A stretch of DNA of 64,000 nt from contig JAWQEG010001395.1 in NCBI GenBank assembly GCA_033782935.1, positions 1,857,001 to 1,921,000 of the forward strand, read 5' to 3'. Every line of letters begins with the position of its first letter. Positions within the stretch are counted from its first letter, which is position 1. The notes below the pieces were generated by a model. The model had not been told where the DNA came from. It ran no database searches and saw only the letters and a list, made by a program, of their open reading frames with translations. The translations under genes and the position numbers were made by a program. Of this stretch, positions 1-12,440 are shown piece by piece. The stretch comes from Petrolisthes cinctipes. Its lineage: Eukaryota > Arthropoda > Malacostraca > Decapoda > Porcellanidae.

Positions 1-119
1 GAAAACCCCACCACAGTAATAACGTTCATGCCCAGTATGGTTAGTCCTCTACCATATATTTTCACCAGTTTTCACGACACGAGTTTTGTTTTTGATAGTA
101 CACTGACATGACAAGAGTA

Positions 120-1722
120 AAGGCGAGGTCACACGAGTCATTTTTTCGTCAATTTTTTACCTGCAATATCAACTCGGTTAAATTTTGGCTGAAATTGACG
201 AGATTTCGGCAATTTTCACAACACGATCCTGTTTGTCAAGTGTTGACGATATCGAGAACAAATATGGCCGCTGATGATCCACCTGTAATGTTATTAAGCC
301 TAGAAAAATAGATTAAAATACATGTGTGCTGTTGAAATAACAAAAATGGACCAAAATGATGCAGCAGAAAGTGGCTGTGGTGGTCCCACTTGGCGGGAAA
401 ACAAATAAAGTTCATCAACGACGACGATATATTTACCCCCTCACTCCCCTCAGATCCTACTGCTGTATTGTTCTTGTCGTTACTGTTATGATTTATAACA
501 ACAAAGTACTGTGAACCCAGACCTCTGATACCTCTTTGTTCCAACATGGTGAAAAGCCTACAAATAAAGAAACTAACCTAAATAGAGTAAAAAGTTAGAC
601 AGGAGAGAGAGGTGGTGTTGGTCTTCCCGTCAACACTGTGTTCGTTCTTCCGTCGTAGCTCTGACTTGGTCGTTATTCTTAATTTCTTTAGTTACTTCTT
701 GAGGCTATTGCAGGCTTTAGATTTGCAAATTGTATTGAATCTTGTTAAAAAATAATCAAAATTACAAAAAAATAACATGCTTTAACTTTGCTTAATTTAT
801 ATTTACGGTGTATCTTGACCTAAAATGAATGGATGAACCTGCCTAATGAACAACCTGCCCGTATTTTCCCAACTATACACAGTTTTCGCTTGTCATTTGG
901 CAATTATATAATAATATTTGTTATATTAAAAACATAATAACGTGTCAGATACTTTATATAAGGCATAATAGATCAAAACATCTGAGATATAAGAGAAGTT
1001 TGAACACGTCGCTTTAGGAGCCAGTATACAGGGTGTATCGCGACGTATAGTATTAACTTACACCAGAGATATAAAATATAATTTTGCCTATATTTGTTGT
1101 ATAAAGTATGCTGTGTGTGATCTCAGTAAAGAACAATGAATACTGATAAAAACTATTTTAACTTGTGTTGTCAAATGGCGGTGAGCATCAGAGGGAGTGG
1201 AAGCCTAATATGTTTTCGGACCAAAGAGGCCTTATTGATTTAATCTTAATAAGTTTTATCACTATTGCAATATTTATGTGATGTTCTATAACGTACATTG
1301 AATCATATTTTCAATGCAGAGGGATAATACCAGCCCTGTATAATAAGAAAATCCGTGAAATGTAGGGAAATGCTAAGACTTGCAATTTACCTAACCTCCA
1401 AAAGATATTAATCATATTTCGTCGAATATTATTTAAACGGGCCTGGTATTATCCCTCTGCATTGAAAATAAGATTCAATGTACGTTATAGAACATCACAT
1501 AAATATTGCAGTAATTATAAAACTTATTAAGATGAAATCAATAAGCCCTCTTTGGTCCGAGAACATATTAGGCTACCACTCCCTCCGATGCTCACCACCG
1601 AATTGCCGAAATATGCTCAAATCTCGATTAGCTCGTGTGACCAAACACAGTTAAAATTGCAGATGAATAATAAAATTGCAGGTGAATAATTGACGAAAAA
1701 TTGGCTCGTGTGACCGCGCCTT
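120..1722. mobile_element. Foldback DNA element with TA target duplication
   Basis: The two ends are inverted copies of each other. The left end starts aaggcgaggtcacacgag at 120. The right end is its reverse complement with one change, finishing at 1722. A TA dinucleotide lies immediately outside each end (118-119 and 1723-1724), as expected of a Tc1/mariner-type target duplication. The terminal similarity continues inward for about 80-100 bp, imperfectly. No transposase frame is present, so this is a non-autonomous element. Superfamily is inferred from the TA duplication only. A second, longer inverted repeat lies inside it. Confidence 0.8.
1174..1605. repeat. Internal inverted repeat of the foldback element
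   Basis: Arms of about 165-170 bp at 1174-1344 and 1439-1605 are nearly perfect reverse complements, separated by about 95 bp. The transcript would form a long hairpin. This could be a second element nested inside the first or a duplicated internal segment. The arms contain no open frame of interest. Confidence 0.85.
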
Positions 1723-2066
1723 TAATAAGGGTGGTATTATTAAACTTACTCTACGTCGAAAAGGCTCTTCGTCGCTAAATTCGCATTGCAAAATAATAGG
1801 AGCTGATCGACGAAGAAGTTTATTATAACCATCATATAAGAGAAAGACAAGCCACTAACCTCCTGAGAATAGGGACGTCAGCAGCCAAAGAGCCAAGGGG
1901 TAGCCAAAGCCAGCCCATGTCCCCATTGTCCCACCGGAGTCCTGTTGACGGTCAGTATAGCATTTCTTATTTTTAGCATCAGGAGAAATGGGGGTAATAC
2001 ACTTTAACCTTTTGGTACATTAGAGAGCCTTGATTCCTCCAAAGTATGCCAGGAAATAGGACTACT

Positions 2067-2276
2067 GAATAATTAAGGAACTTGTCCCCGAGAAATTCGT
2101 CATTTTTATGAAATTTAACACTCGGATACGAACGATCATAGTATGACGTATATACCACGTCAGTCCACCCATCCCCTTCGTTCTCTCCCCCACCCTACTC
2201 TCTCACTCTCTCTCTCTCTCTCTCTCTCTCTGGTTTCGAAACTTTGTTCGAAAATACACCATGGTCACAAGTTTTG

Positions 2277-2328
<52 letters not shown>

Positions 2329-3313
2329 AGCATTTCTTATGTGTATTGGTAAATTATTATCTGATGGTGTCACTGACAGATCAGGGCGGACGTAGGGTTA
2401 ATTATTATTGCAACACATATAATTAAACACTAAAGCTTTATTTCATGCGAGACAAACTGGTTTCTGTACTGATGCAGTATTAGAAAATCGTGTTTCTCAC
2501 ATAAATGAATGTATTTTTATTTGGATATAATATTATATGTTGTAATATTGTTTTTGTAATATGTCCATAATGTTTATAACATGTTACTCATTATCAATAT
2601 AATACGTTTAATTACATGATATTTATTAGAGAATAGTTAAACCACTCATATTGACAAAATATAATTGGGTTCTTTCGCCCGAGCAGACGACTGAATTTCG
2701 GTTAAATTCATAGCTGCCACTGTTACCAGATACAACACCAGTATATTGGTGGATGAGGTGGCCTTGAGTCATCTGTGTGCAACTGTACATAGAGTACAGC
2801 CGCATGACAAAAGCGTTCCTACAGCCACGTGGACAATGTAACATCTTCGTCATGACGGACACTGTTGGCTCTCACACAGAATCTGACTGTGTGTAAAGCA
2901 CTTCGTCCATGTGTACCCATTTCACACGAATGAAACACACCACTCCTGAATTCCAACAAAGCATTGCTATCCCGTCAAGCACTGGCGTTATCGTACACAA
3001 CTCTACCATATATATATACTCACTGTTATGTAACACTATATGATAAAAAGTGATAACAATAACATTAAAACATAATGCCTGCTAGCATTATATACCTATA
3101 CATATTTTTAGGACTAAAGCTTATGACCGTGATGTATTTTCGAACAAAGTTTCGAGACCAGAGAGAGAGAGAGTGGGGTGAGGGAGAGAAAGAAGGGGAT
3201 GGGTGGAGCCTGTGGACTGACGTGGTATATACGTCACACTATGATCGTTCGTATCCCAGTGTAAAATCTCATAAAAATGACGCATTTCTCGGGGACAAGT
3301 GCCTTAATTATTC
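2067..3313. mobile_element. Foldback element with long inverted ends
   Basis: Sequence at 2067-2276 is repeated in inverted orientation at about 3110-3313. The outermost shared stretch is gaataattaagg at the left and its complement at 3302-3313. The match includes the tgacgtatataccacgtcagtcc segment, a CT tract and a tcgaaactttgttcgaaaatac segment. The centre (2280-3110) has no recognisable protein. The exact boundary and target duplication are unclear because the end sequence is itself AT-rich and contains TTAA. Confidence 0.75.
2196..2325. repeat. (CT)n and (TA)n microsatellites
   Basis: A CT tract (about 2196-2232) and a TA tract (about 2279-2325) lie inside the left arm of the foldback element. 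Frames crossing them are repeat translations, not genes. Confidence 0.95.
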
Positions 3314-3593
3314 ACTTCTGGTAATCCATTATAGTGCCAAAAATTAGCGGAAGGTGTGAAATAACCCGTGGCAAAACATCATACTGATCCAACCTTTAGT
3401 TACAGAGTTATTCCCGAAAAACAGTGTGACACGGGCCCTGAAATCGTTAGTAGATTAACAAAAATAATGTTGGCCTGACGCTTGGAATAGTTTTGAGGAA
3501 TCAGTTGCTCCGGATTTACCAACACTGTACTACCCCCTTTACTTCAGTCTTCAGTAAGTCTAAAATATTTAAGTATTATAATTATGTGTCTTA

Positions 3594-3754
3594 AGGGGAG
3601 ATTCTCTGTTGGTAAATTGGGAGGCTACAGATTCCTCCTAACTATATCAGAAAACAGACACCCTCAATGGTACTAATAGATCTGTTGTTTCATGGCATAG
3701 TTTGGAGGAATCACAGACCTTCCAATTCACCAACAATAGAATCTCCCATTAATG
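3594..3754. mobile_element. MITE-A copy
   Basis: This is a clean copy of the palindromic element. ggggagattctctgttggt at the left end is mirrored by the reverse complement at the right end (caacaatagaatctccc). The inner part folds through cctcctaactat/atagtttggaggaatca. It has no coding capacity. Confidence 0.8.
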
Positions 3755-3886
3755 TTACCTTCAAATTAATAAACGTCAATGCTGTGTGGAACCTGGAGCT
3801 TGAGAGGGCCAGGCAGACCGTCTGACACCAATCTTCTTATAGGAATGAGCAGCTATTGAACTGACCATGCAGCCTTGTCCACCAGT

Positions 3887-4069
3887 CACACACACACACA
3901 CACACACACACACCAGGCCCGCTCACCATACCTTCGTCTTAGATTTATTAGGTTAATTCGTCGGCAAGTCAAGACAGTAGTCACACTCATCCTAATTAGA
4001 GGTGTTGCTGACAATTCTCTCTCTCTCTTTCTCTATCCAACACTAAATTTTTCAAATCATATCAAATCA

Positions 4070-4110
<41 letters not shown>
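3887..4110. repeat. (CA)n and (CT)n microsatellites
   Basis: A CA run at 3887-3913 and a CT run at 4073-4110, separated by about 160 bp of unremarkable sequence. No gene is supported here. Confidence 0.95.
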
Positions 4111-4111
<1 letters not shown>

Positions 4112-4555
4112 AGCAAACACCGTATTCCTTGTTATTCGGGTCTAACACAGTCGTCTTTCTTCCTCTTAATAATTTAATCACCAGATATAGTTGAGTAAAT
4201 TTATGAACATGTTTGAGGAATATGCTGCTCTTTTCTATACTCGTGTTGTTTTCAGCGCAGAATCGAGAACTCACTGGTTACCCACGATAAAAATACAGTA
4301 AAATTGAAGAACGTCATGCATTATCATACAGAATTAATTATATCTACATAGAAAAATCCCTTGTATCTTCTATCCATATAAACTGTAGTTCCTTGTGGCG
4401 TCAGAAATACTTGACAGAGAAATAGTGTTCGTTTTACACTCTTACTACTTCATGATTTTGATTCAGATTTACACGACAGAGAAACAGTGTAAACTCACGA
4501 CCCATATATATAAGTAGGCTACCCAGGTGTGCTTCGAATAGCCCGATGGAGTATT

Positions 4556-4690
4556 AAGGGGAGGGTACAGTTTGGGCATTTTGGGAGATGATGATTCCTC
4601 CAAACTATTCCCCGTAACAGGCCACCATTTTTTTTTTTTTTATTCTGGTCCTGTTTCTTAGCATAATTTGGAAGGATCAAGGCACTCCAA
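4556..4690. mobile_element. MITE-A copy abutting MITE-B
   Basis: The copy contains gattcctccaaactatt at its left and aatttggaaggatcaaggcac at its right, with a run of T in the centre at 4627-4641. It ends directly against the MITE-B copy that follows, which may have inserted at its edge. Confidence 0.65.
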
Positions 4691-4694
4691 TGTA

Positions 4695-4901
4695 CAGCCA
4701 CAATCAAATATCGACCGACACTTTCCTTCTATCGTGCAAATAAATCAGTCTCAAATCAAAATATAACCATACAACACCTTATGTCAACTCAACCCCCAAT
4801 TATTATGAGGTGCTGCAAAATCATACACTTGTTGTTCTATATTACCAAGATATTTACAACGATGGAAGGAAAGTGTCACTGGATATTTGATTGTGGCTGT
4901 A
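4695..4901. mobile_element. MITE-B copy 1 (TA-flanked)
   Basis: Terminal inverted repeats start CAGCCACAATCAAATA and end with the complement, each flanked by TA (4693-4694 and about 4900-4901). A second copy lies at 11682-11894 with the same internal sequence (caactcaaccccc, aggtgctgcaaaatcatacac). The two copies are about 85-90% alike by eye. No coding capacity is present. The TA duplication suggests mobilisation by a Tc1/mariner-type transposase. Confidence 0.85.
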
Positions 4902-5031
4902 CATTCCATACTCTTTCTTCATGAATTTCCCGGAGTTTCACAATGAATCTGGTGATATATTCACAGTTCAATCACATTGCATGACAACCAATCCTGCACG
5001 ACACCAAGAAAGATAAGGTCTTCGAAATTGT

Positions 5032-5068
5032 GAGTGTGTGTGTGTGTGTGTGTGTTTCTCTGTTTGTC

Positions 5069-5098
<30 letters not shown>
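5032..5098. repeat. (GT)n microsatellite
   Basis: GT-rich tract broken by a short tttctctgtttgtctgtc segment. Confidence 0.9.
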
Positions 5099-5099
<1 letters not shown>

Positions 5100-5107
5100 A
5101 TTTAGTT

Positions 5108-5210
5108 GTGGTTGTTGTTGTTGTAGTTCCCTAGACTGTCTGGCCGAGCAGTCCCGAGTCTGGTTGACCGAAGCTGCGAGATGCTCGGACCTCCAAATGG
5201 GAGTCAGGGT
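5108..5210 (+). repeat. Dispersed repeat C, copy 1
   Basis: About 105 bp from gtggttgttgttgttgtagttccctagac through ccaaatgggagtcaggg. It recurs in inverted orientation at 31787-31890 with scattered differences. It has no visible terminal structure and no coding capacity. The family is unrecognised. Confidence 0.8.
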
Positions 5211-5463
5211 ATGTATTTAATTTTTCTTGGTAGTGTTTTGTATTGACTAGGTTAGGTTTTGCAATGTTCTCTTCTTATTTAAAGTAAAGCTGTGTTTTGG
5301 ATTCTTATTATATTATCTTTTGGTGTGGCTGATGATAGATACTTAATGGCCACAAATTTAATACGCATCCCGTTTATGATTGGCCGGTGGTGCGTATTTG
5401 ATAACACTAAATTGACCAGCTTAAATAATAATTGACGATTAATCTTTATAATTTAATCACTTA

Positions 5464-5785
5464 AAAGCTTAAAAAATTTACATTTAATCTTTACATACAG
5501 TACATGGGCTTAAATAATTTACGCTTAATTTTTATATACACGAGCTTAAACAAATTACACTTAATTTGTATCTACACGAGCTTAAAAAAAATTACGCTTA
5601 ATTTTTATATACACGAGCTTAAAAAAAAATAACATTAATCGTAATATACACGAGCTTAAACAAAATTACGCTTAATTTTTATGTACACGAGCTTAAAAAT
5701 AATCACATTAATCTTTATATACACGAGCATAAAATGATTTACGCATAATTTTTATATACACGAGCTTAAAAAATTATGCTTAAAT
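5464..5785. repeat. 36-37 bp minisatellite, about 8-9 copies
   Basis: Tandem units built on the pattern ttacgcttaatttttatatacacgagcttaaa, each starting cttaaa and ending acacgag. Copies differ at several sites, so the array is old or evolving under gene conversion. AT content is high. There are no unique spacers, so it is not CRISPR-like. Confidence 0.9.
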
Positions 5786-5990
5786 ATTGAATCATCGTCT
5801 GTGTACATTAATAAATTTCTCTCCCATCCTTTCTTTGCCTTCTTGCTGTTCGTTGTCTCTTTCCTTAGCTTCCCTCGTTAACTTTTTGCCTCGTTCTTCC
5901 TATATTTTTCTGTAGTCTGTGTGTCACTCGATTATTGATCTGTTTGTCATTATATTACTCTCTTTCTTTTCATCCTTTTTCCTTCTCTTG

Positions 5991-6253
<263 letters not shown>

Positions 6254-6292
6254 TAGCCTTTGATGTCACGCACAAGAAGATATTTTTGTGAC

Positions 6293-6440
6293 GCAGAATT
6301 GGAGTGCTACCAATTCCCCCAAACTATGAAACGAAACAGATCCCCTATTAGTACCTTTGATGGTGTCTGTTTTCTGGCACAGCTAAGAGGAATCAGTAGC
6401 CCTCTAATGTACAGTACTCTGGAAAAAAAACTCCCTTTAA
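6293..6440. mobile_element. MITE-A copy (diverged)
   Basis: Contains attcccccaaactatgaaacgaaacag on the left and ctgttttctggcacagctaagaggaatcagtag on the right, the diagnostic MITE-A palindrome with several substitutions. Confidence 0.6.
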
Positions 6441-6682
6441 GTTACTTCAGAGGCATGGTATACACTTAAGTCTATCTGTGTGTATGTGTGTGTGTTTGTG
6501 TGTGTGTTGTTTTATCAAATTATTTCCTTTGCCTTTGGGCTTCTATTCACATGTAGGTATGTATGTTTGTCTTGCATTTCATTTCATTTTTTTTTCTGTT
6601 TTGTGAGGGAGACACGGAGGGAAAGGAGGAGTTACAGACAGGCATTTGAGAGAGAAAAATATTATAGGTCAACAAGGCAAAT

Positions 6683-6686
<4 letters not shown>

Positions 6687-6759
<73 letters not shown>

Positions 6760-6939
6760 GCGCCGCAACAGCGAGGTCATATAGCGACAGAGAAAGGTGA
6801 TAGAGAGGTGTGACAGCAAGCAAGAAGGAAATAAAATGAAAAGAGGGACAGTTGAAGAACTGAAAGGGAGTGGCTGGAGCCGAAGGGGCGCCAAAACCCT
6901 TAAAGTATTGCTCATATCACTGCAGGCAATAGCCCCCTG

Positions 6940-6994
<55 letters not shown>
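6687..6994. repeat. (GA)n tract interrupted by a SINE2 copy
   Basis: GA runs at 6687-6756 and 6942-6994 flank a SINE2 copy directly on both sides. The simplest reading is insertion of the SINE into an existing GA tract, which then served as the target duplication. Confidence 0.85.
6757..6941 (-). mobile_element. SINE2 copy 1
   Basis: About 185 bp shared with the copies at 10518, 27324 and 62466. On the minus strand the 5' end is a GC hairpin followed by a second hairpin (agtattgcc/ggcaatact pattern, diverged here). Then come ggcgccccttcggcc and a pyrimidine-rich body, and a 3' end reading tatgacctcgctgttgcggcg. No tRNA-like A or B box is visible. Confidence 0.8.
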
Positions 6995-6996
<2 letters not shown>

Positions 6997-7089
6997 CTAT
7001 TTCTCATCTACACGACACTCGGCACAAACCAAATATAAATACAATCCATTGGACATTGCCGTACACACATGCATTTCCATTCACATCAT

Positions 7090-7091
<2 letters not shown>

Positions 7092-7120
<29 letters not shown>
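7092..7120. repeat. (CA)n microsatellite
   Basis: Uninterrupted CA run. From here to 7668 I see no gene, only unique AT-rich sequence. Confidence 0.9.
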
Positions 7121-7122
<2 letters not shown>

Positions 7123-7660
7123 GACCGCGGTGCCAGGGCTACACGTCTAAATAAAAGCCTCACTAGAGTTCCTATATATGTTACTGTCATCGTACTTGGC
7201 ACAATGTCTTAAAATTTATGTATGTCTGGCTCGACGCTTGGATCTTTTGCAACCACAACCACCCTTCACTCACTTCCCTCCTCTTCTCTATGCATCCCTT
7301 CCCCTCCCACAGTGTAGATATGTACTCATAAATCGTCCCGAAGCCCTCTAAATAAATGTAGTGAAGAATTAGAGTCGTTTATTAAGTTGTTGGTACAATA
7401 TTGTAAAAGTGAGTTTCTTTACCTCCATGCATGGTGTGCCTCTGTAACGAAGCACACACTTTTATTTGACCATAGTACTCTCTTGCTTGATTATTATATT
7501 ACTTTAGGATTTAAATATCATGGCAATTCATCTACCAATCATCTTCGTCGTTATATGATTTACTATCATTCATTCATAACTCTCTTCCATTACTAGACCA
7601 AGATGTGTGCTATAGGGTAAGAGGGACCCCCATGAAGGTAAAGAAACTCCCTTCCTCAAC

Positions 7661-9107
<1,447 letters not shown>

Positions 9108-9157
<50 letters not shown>

Positions 9158-9166
9158 CGTGTGTAC

Positions 9167-9210
<44 letters not shown>

Positions 9211-9227
9211 GTTATTATCGTGTGTAC

Positions 9228-9291
<64 letters not shown>

Positions 9292-9308
9292 CATTATTAT
9301 TATTATTA
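9108..9308. repeat. (ATT)n microsatellite
   Basis: Three blocks of ATT/TTA repeats separated by two copies of atcgtgtgtactt, so the whole block was itself duplicated. Confidence 0.95.
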
Positions 9309-9349
9309 AAGAATGACAACACTACCATGGAAGGAATACAGGCGTCGGT

Positions 9350-9590
9350 TAAGGGGAGATTTTCTTGAGAATGAATTGGAAGGTCTATGATTCCTTCAAA
9401 CTATGCCAGGAAACAGACGACCTTCATGTTCCTTTAAGTAATTAATAAAACCCACACTGGTTTTATTACTTACATTCATGATCACGTTAGTGTGATTTTC
9501 CACCCTTCCTTTAAATAATTAATGAGGGATCTGCTGTTCCCTGGCAAAGTGTGGAGGAATTAGTAGCCCACTAAATCACTCTTACCTGTT
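9350..9590. mobile_element. MITE-A variant with an inner palindrome
   Basis: The left end ggggagatttt...aaggtctatgattccttcaaactatgccaggaaacag and the right end ctggcaaagtgtggaggaattagtag are MITE-A. The centre (9425-9510) holds an extra inverted repeat, (cctttaa(g/a)taattaat...accagtgtgg-type arms), making this copy about 80 bp longer than the rest. Confidence 0.6.
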
Positions 9591-9625
9591 GTTTTTTTAC
9601 TTCTCTGTATATAATATCGTTAGTT

Positions 9626-9628
<3 letters not shown>

Positions 9629-9693
<65 letters not shown>
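9629..9693. repeat. (GA)n microsatellite
   Basis: About 65 bp of GA directly next to the GT-rich minisatellite region. Confidence 0.95.
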
Positions 9694-9695
<2 letters not shown>

Positions 9696-9714
9696 CGTAC
9701 TTATGGTTAAACTA

Positions 9715-10500
9715 GCAGCGTTAGTGGTAGTCGTGGTGATGGTGGTGGTGGGATGGTTGAGGTAGTGGTGGTGGTCGTAGAAGGAAGTGGTGGTGGTGAT
9801 GGTAGTGGTGGTCGTTGTCGTGGTATGGTGGTTGGGCAGGAGTGGTGGTATTGGTAGTAGTGGTGATGGTCGTAGAAGGAAGTGGTGGTGGTGGTAGTGG
9901 TGTTGGTGATGGTAGTAGTGGTGCTGTACTGGTGTTGGTGATGGTATTGGTGGTGGGTATCGTGTTATGGTGGTTGGGTAGTGGTGGTGGTATTGGTAGT
10001 AGTAGTGATAGTGGTGGTAGTTGTTGCTGAGTTGTGGTGATGGTATTTGTAGTAGTAGTGGTGAGAGTAGTGGTCTGGTGGTGGTATTGGTAGTAGTAGC
10101 GGTGAGAGTAGTGGTCTGGTGGTGGTATTGGTAGTAGTAGTGGTGAGAGTAGTGGTCTGGTTGTGGTATTGGTAGTAGTAGTGGTGAGAGTAGTGGTCTG
10201 GTTGTGGTATTGGTAGTAGTAGTGGTGAGAGTAGTGGTCTGGTGGTGGTATTGGTAGTAGTAGTGGTGAGAGTAGTGGTCTGGTTGTGGTATTGGTAGTA
10301 GTAGTGGTGAGAGTAGTGGTCTGGTGGTGGTATTGGTAGTAGTAGTGGTGAGAGTAGTGGTCTGGTGGTGGTATTGGTAGTAGTAGTGGTGAGAGTAGTG
10401 GTCTGGTTGTGGTATTGGTAGTAGTAGCGGTGAGAGTAGTGGTCTGGTGGTGGTATTGGTAGTAGTAGTGGTGAGAGTAGTGGTCTCGTGGTGGTATTGG
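9715..10500. repeat. GTG-rich array with a 41 bp minisatellite
   Basis: 9715-10049 is irregular gtg/gta repeat. 10050-10500 is a regular array of 11 copies of a 41 bp unit of the form tagtagtagtggtgagagtagtggtctgg plus tggtggtattgg. Copies differ mainly at a t/g in tctggt(t/g)gtgg and a t/c in tag(t/c)gg. Since 41 is not a multiple of 3, all three frames stay open on the minus strand. Long His/Thr/Pro/Leu frames there are artefacts. Confidence 0.93.
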
Positions 10501-10517
10501 ACTACAAGCACGAGGGA

Positions 10518-10717
10518 TTTGATTGATATTAGGTGGCGCAACAGCGAGGTCATATAGCACCAGGAAAAGGTGATAGAGAGGTGTGACGGCAAGCAAGAAG
10601 GAAATAGGAAGATAGGAGGGACAGTTGAAGAAATGTAAGCTAGTGGCTGGGGCCGAAGGGGCGCCAAAACCCTTAAAGTATTGCCCACATCATTACAGGC
10701 AATACTCCCCTACGGGG
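10518..10717 (-). mobile_element. SINE2 copy 2, with 13 bp target duplication
   Basis: A 200 bp element bounded by a perfect duplication, caagcacgaggga, at 10505-10517 and 10718-10730. On the minus strand it starts with a ccccgtagggg hairpin, then a second hairpin (agtattgcc/ggcaatact), and ends gttgcgccacctaatatcaatcaaa. This copy defines the family boundaries. A 13 bp duplication is typical of LINE-type retrotransposition. Its 3' ~35 nt resembles the 3' end of the I-like LINE at 49735. Confidence 0.9.
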
Positions 10718-10994
10718 CAAGCACGAGGGATAAAAGGAATACAGGGATAGCTGTCTAATATCCAAAGGATAATATATATTCAGTAGTCTATCCCACTACG
10801 ATGGTGAACAAAAGACAGTGCCTTTATTTAAAGGACATAATGTAACAGATATTCTAATTATATTTGTTTGTTATTACTTTTCAACTAATCACCTTCATTT
10901 TTCTTACCCTCTTCCCCCTCACCCTCGCCTCAAATCATCACATTTCTTCTCTTCTATATCCACTTACGTTAATGCAGTATGCACTTCTTTAAAC

Positions 10995-11423
10995 CAGGGT
11001 TCTTCAAATTACGGGTCCCGAATTCCTCCAAACTGCGTCGCAGGCTCACAAAAATAAATACATGATTGAAATAGAATAATAATATTCGTGACAATAAAAT
11101 AAATATGAAGTTCATACATGAATCCACCTAACATATTTTTATAATCGAATATTCATATATTTAATTATAAATAAAACAAAATCATTGCACCAATATTAGC
11201 CTTCTTGAATGAGTGTGTAAGAGAGAGAGGGAGGGTAGGTGAGGCAGTGTTTATAATTCTGGTTAGAATGCCTTTTAATCATAAATATTATGTTTCAGGG
11301 TCTGGCCTTGTATTTTCTTATGTTGATAATTCTGATCATTTGTAAAAGATCTTTCTGTATGGGTCGCGAGAATGATGTCATAGTAAAAACTGGGTCACGA
11401 CTGAAAAAGATTGAAGAACCCTG
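10995..11423. mobile_element. Non-autonomous hAT-type element
   Basis: It starts CAGGGTTCTTCAA and ends TTGAAGAACCCTG. A perfect 8 bp duplication, ctttaaac, flanks it at 10987-10994 and 11424-11431. The CAGGG...CCCTG ends and the 8 bp duplication are hallmarks of the hAT superfamily. The interior (429 bp) is AT-rich with no transposase, so it needs a transposase in trans. Confidence 0.93.
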
Positions 11424-11681
11424 CTTTAAACTGTTGGTGATTTGATACCGTTCACAGTGTATGCTTCATTCATTCCTCCTGACACACGTCTCTCTACCTG
11501 ATCATTCGTTACCCTCCTATATAGCTCCGCCCACATTTCTCTCCTCCTCTCCCACTAACATCCCCCCTCCCTCCACCTGCAACTGTTACCAGATCCGACC
11601 AGGCCCAAACCAAGTCGCTGGTAGAAGAAGTGTAGACCCTTGATCTGTCCGGAGCTGTACATCACTATAGCTAATACTGTA

Positions 11682-11894
11682 CAGCCACAATCAAATAACC
11701 AACGACACTTTCCTTCGATTGTGCAAAATATTCATTATCATATCAAAATATAATCATACAACAACACCTGACGTCAACTCAACCCCCTCAATTATTGTTA
11801 AGAGGTGCTGCAAAATCATACACGTATTGTTCTTTATTACCAAGATATTTACTACGATGGTGGGAAAGTGTCGGTGGTTATTTGATTGTGGCTG
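11682..11894. mobile_element. MITE-B copy 2 (TA-flanked)
   Basis: 213 bp with the same CAGCCACAATCAAATAACC ends as copy 1 and TA at 11680-11681 and 11895-11896. It preserves the ends better than copy 1. Confidence 0.87.
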
Positions 11895-11896
11895 TA

Positions 11897-12440
11897 CATC
11901 TAGTCAGAAAACACCACAATTGGGAGAACAGAAACAATGGATGGAGTACATTTATTAAGTGAAGAAGCATGTATTAATAATTGAGTTTAAAGAAATGTAT
12001 CACACAAACAACAACAACAATAATTAATTCACTATACCACATGCATCACTGTCACGGCAGGATTAACATGGCTGGTTTAAAAGGTTCATCTAGGGTCAAC
12101 GGGCAGGTAGCTCGTTCATATGGGGGGGATTCAGGTGTCGGTGGAGTGCAGTACTGGGAAGGGGCAGAGGTTTCTTGGGAGTATAAGTTAGGGTTTCAGG
12201 CAGTCCCACTCCGGCTGCCAGAGAGTTAACTTGGGTGCCTTGTGTACAGTGTGTGTTGGGGTCCTGAAGTTAAGGTATGTGTATGTCATAGATGGTGTTG
12301 TGAATTTGTGTATTTTCTATATTGTGTATTTGTGTAAAATGCGATATCAAGATTTATGTTTTGTGGTAATAATTATTAAGATGTTTATGTATTATTTTGT
12401 GGTAATTTATATTAATGGGTATGTATATTTATGGGTTTAG
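11897..12440. other. No gene seen
   Basis: Unique sequence with short open frames of unremarkable composition. I see no domain, splice pattern or repeat structure that would support a gene. Confidence 0.5.

Larger units (their letters stand above)
2007..3541. mobile_element. MITE-A copy split by other insertions
   Basis: MITE-A is a palindromic ~130-165 bp repeat seen many times in this window. Its left half carries gattcctccaaa-tatgccaggaaac and its right half carries the reverse complement, ggaggaatca. Here the left half lies at 2007-2064 and the right half at 3466-3541. A foldback element (2067-3313) and about 150 bp of unassigned sequence (3314-3465) separate them. The simplest reading is that MITE-A was present first and was later interrupted. 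Confidence 0.6.

Noticed and set aside
5464..5785. Possible CRISPR array
   Set aside because: The repeats are directly tandem with no unique spacers, and the genome is eukaryotic. It is a minisatellite.
9624..10688. Long minus-strand frames rich in His, Thr, Pro and Leu
   Set aside because: They translate the 41 bp minisatellite and GA tract. The unit is not a multiple of three, and all frames are open, so there is no protein signal.
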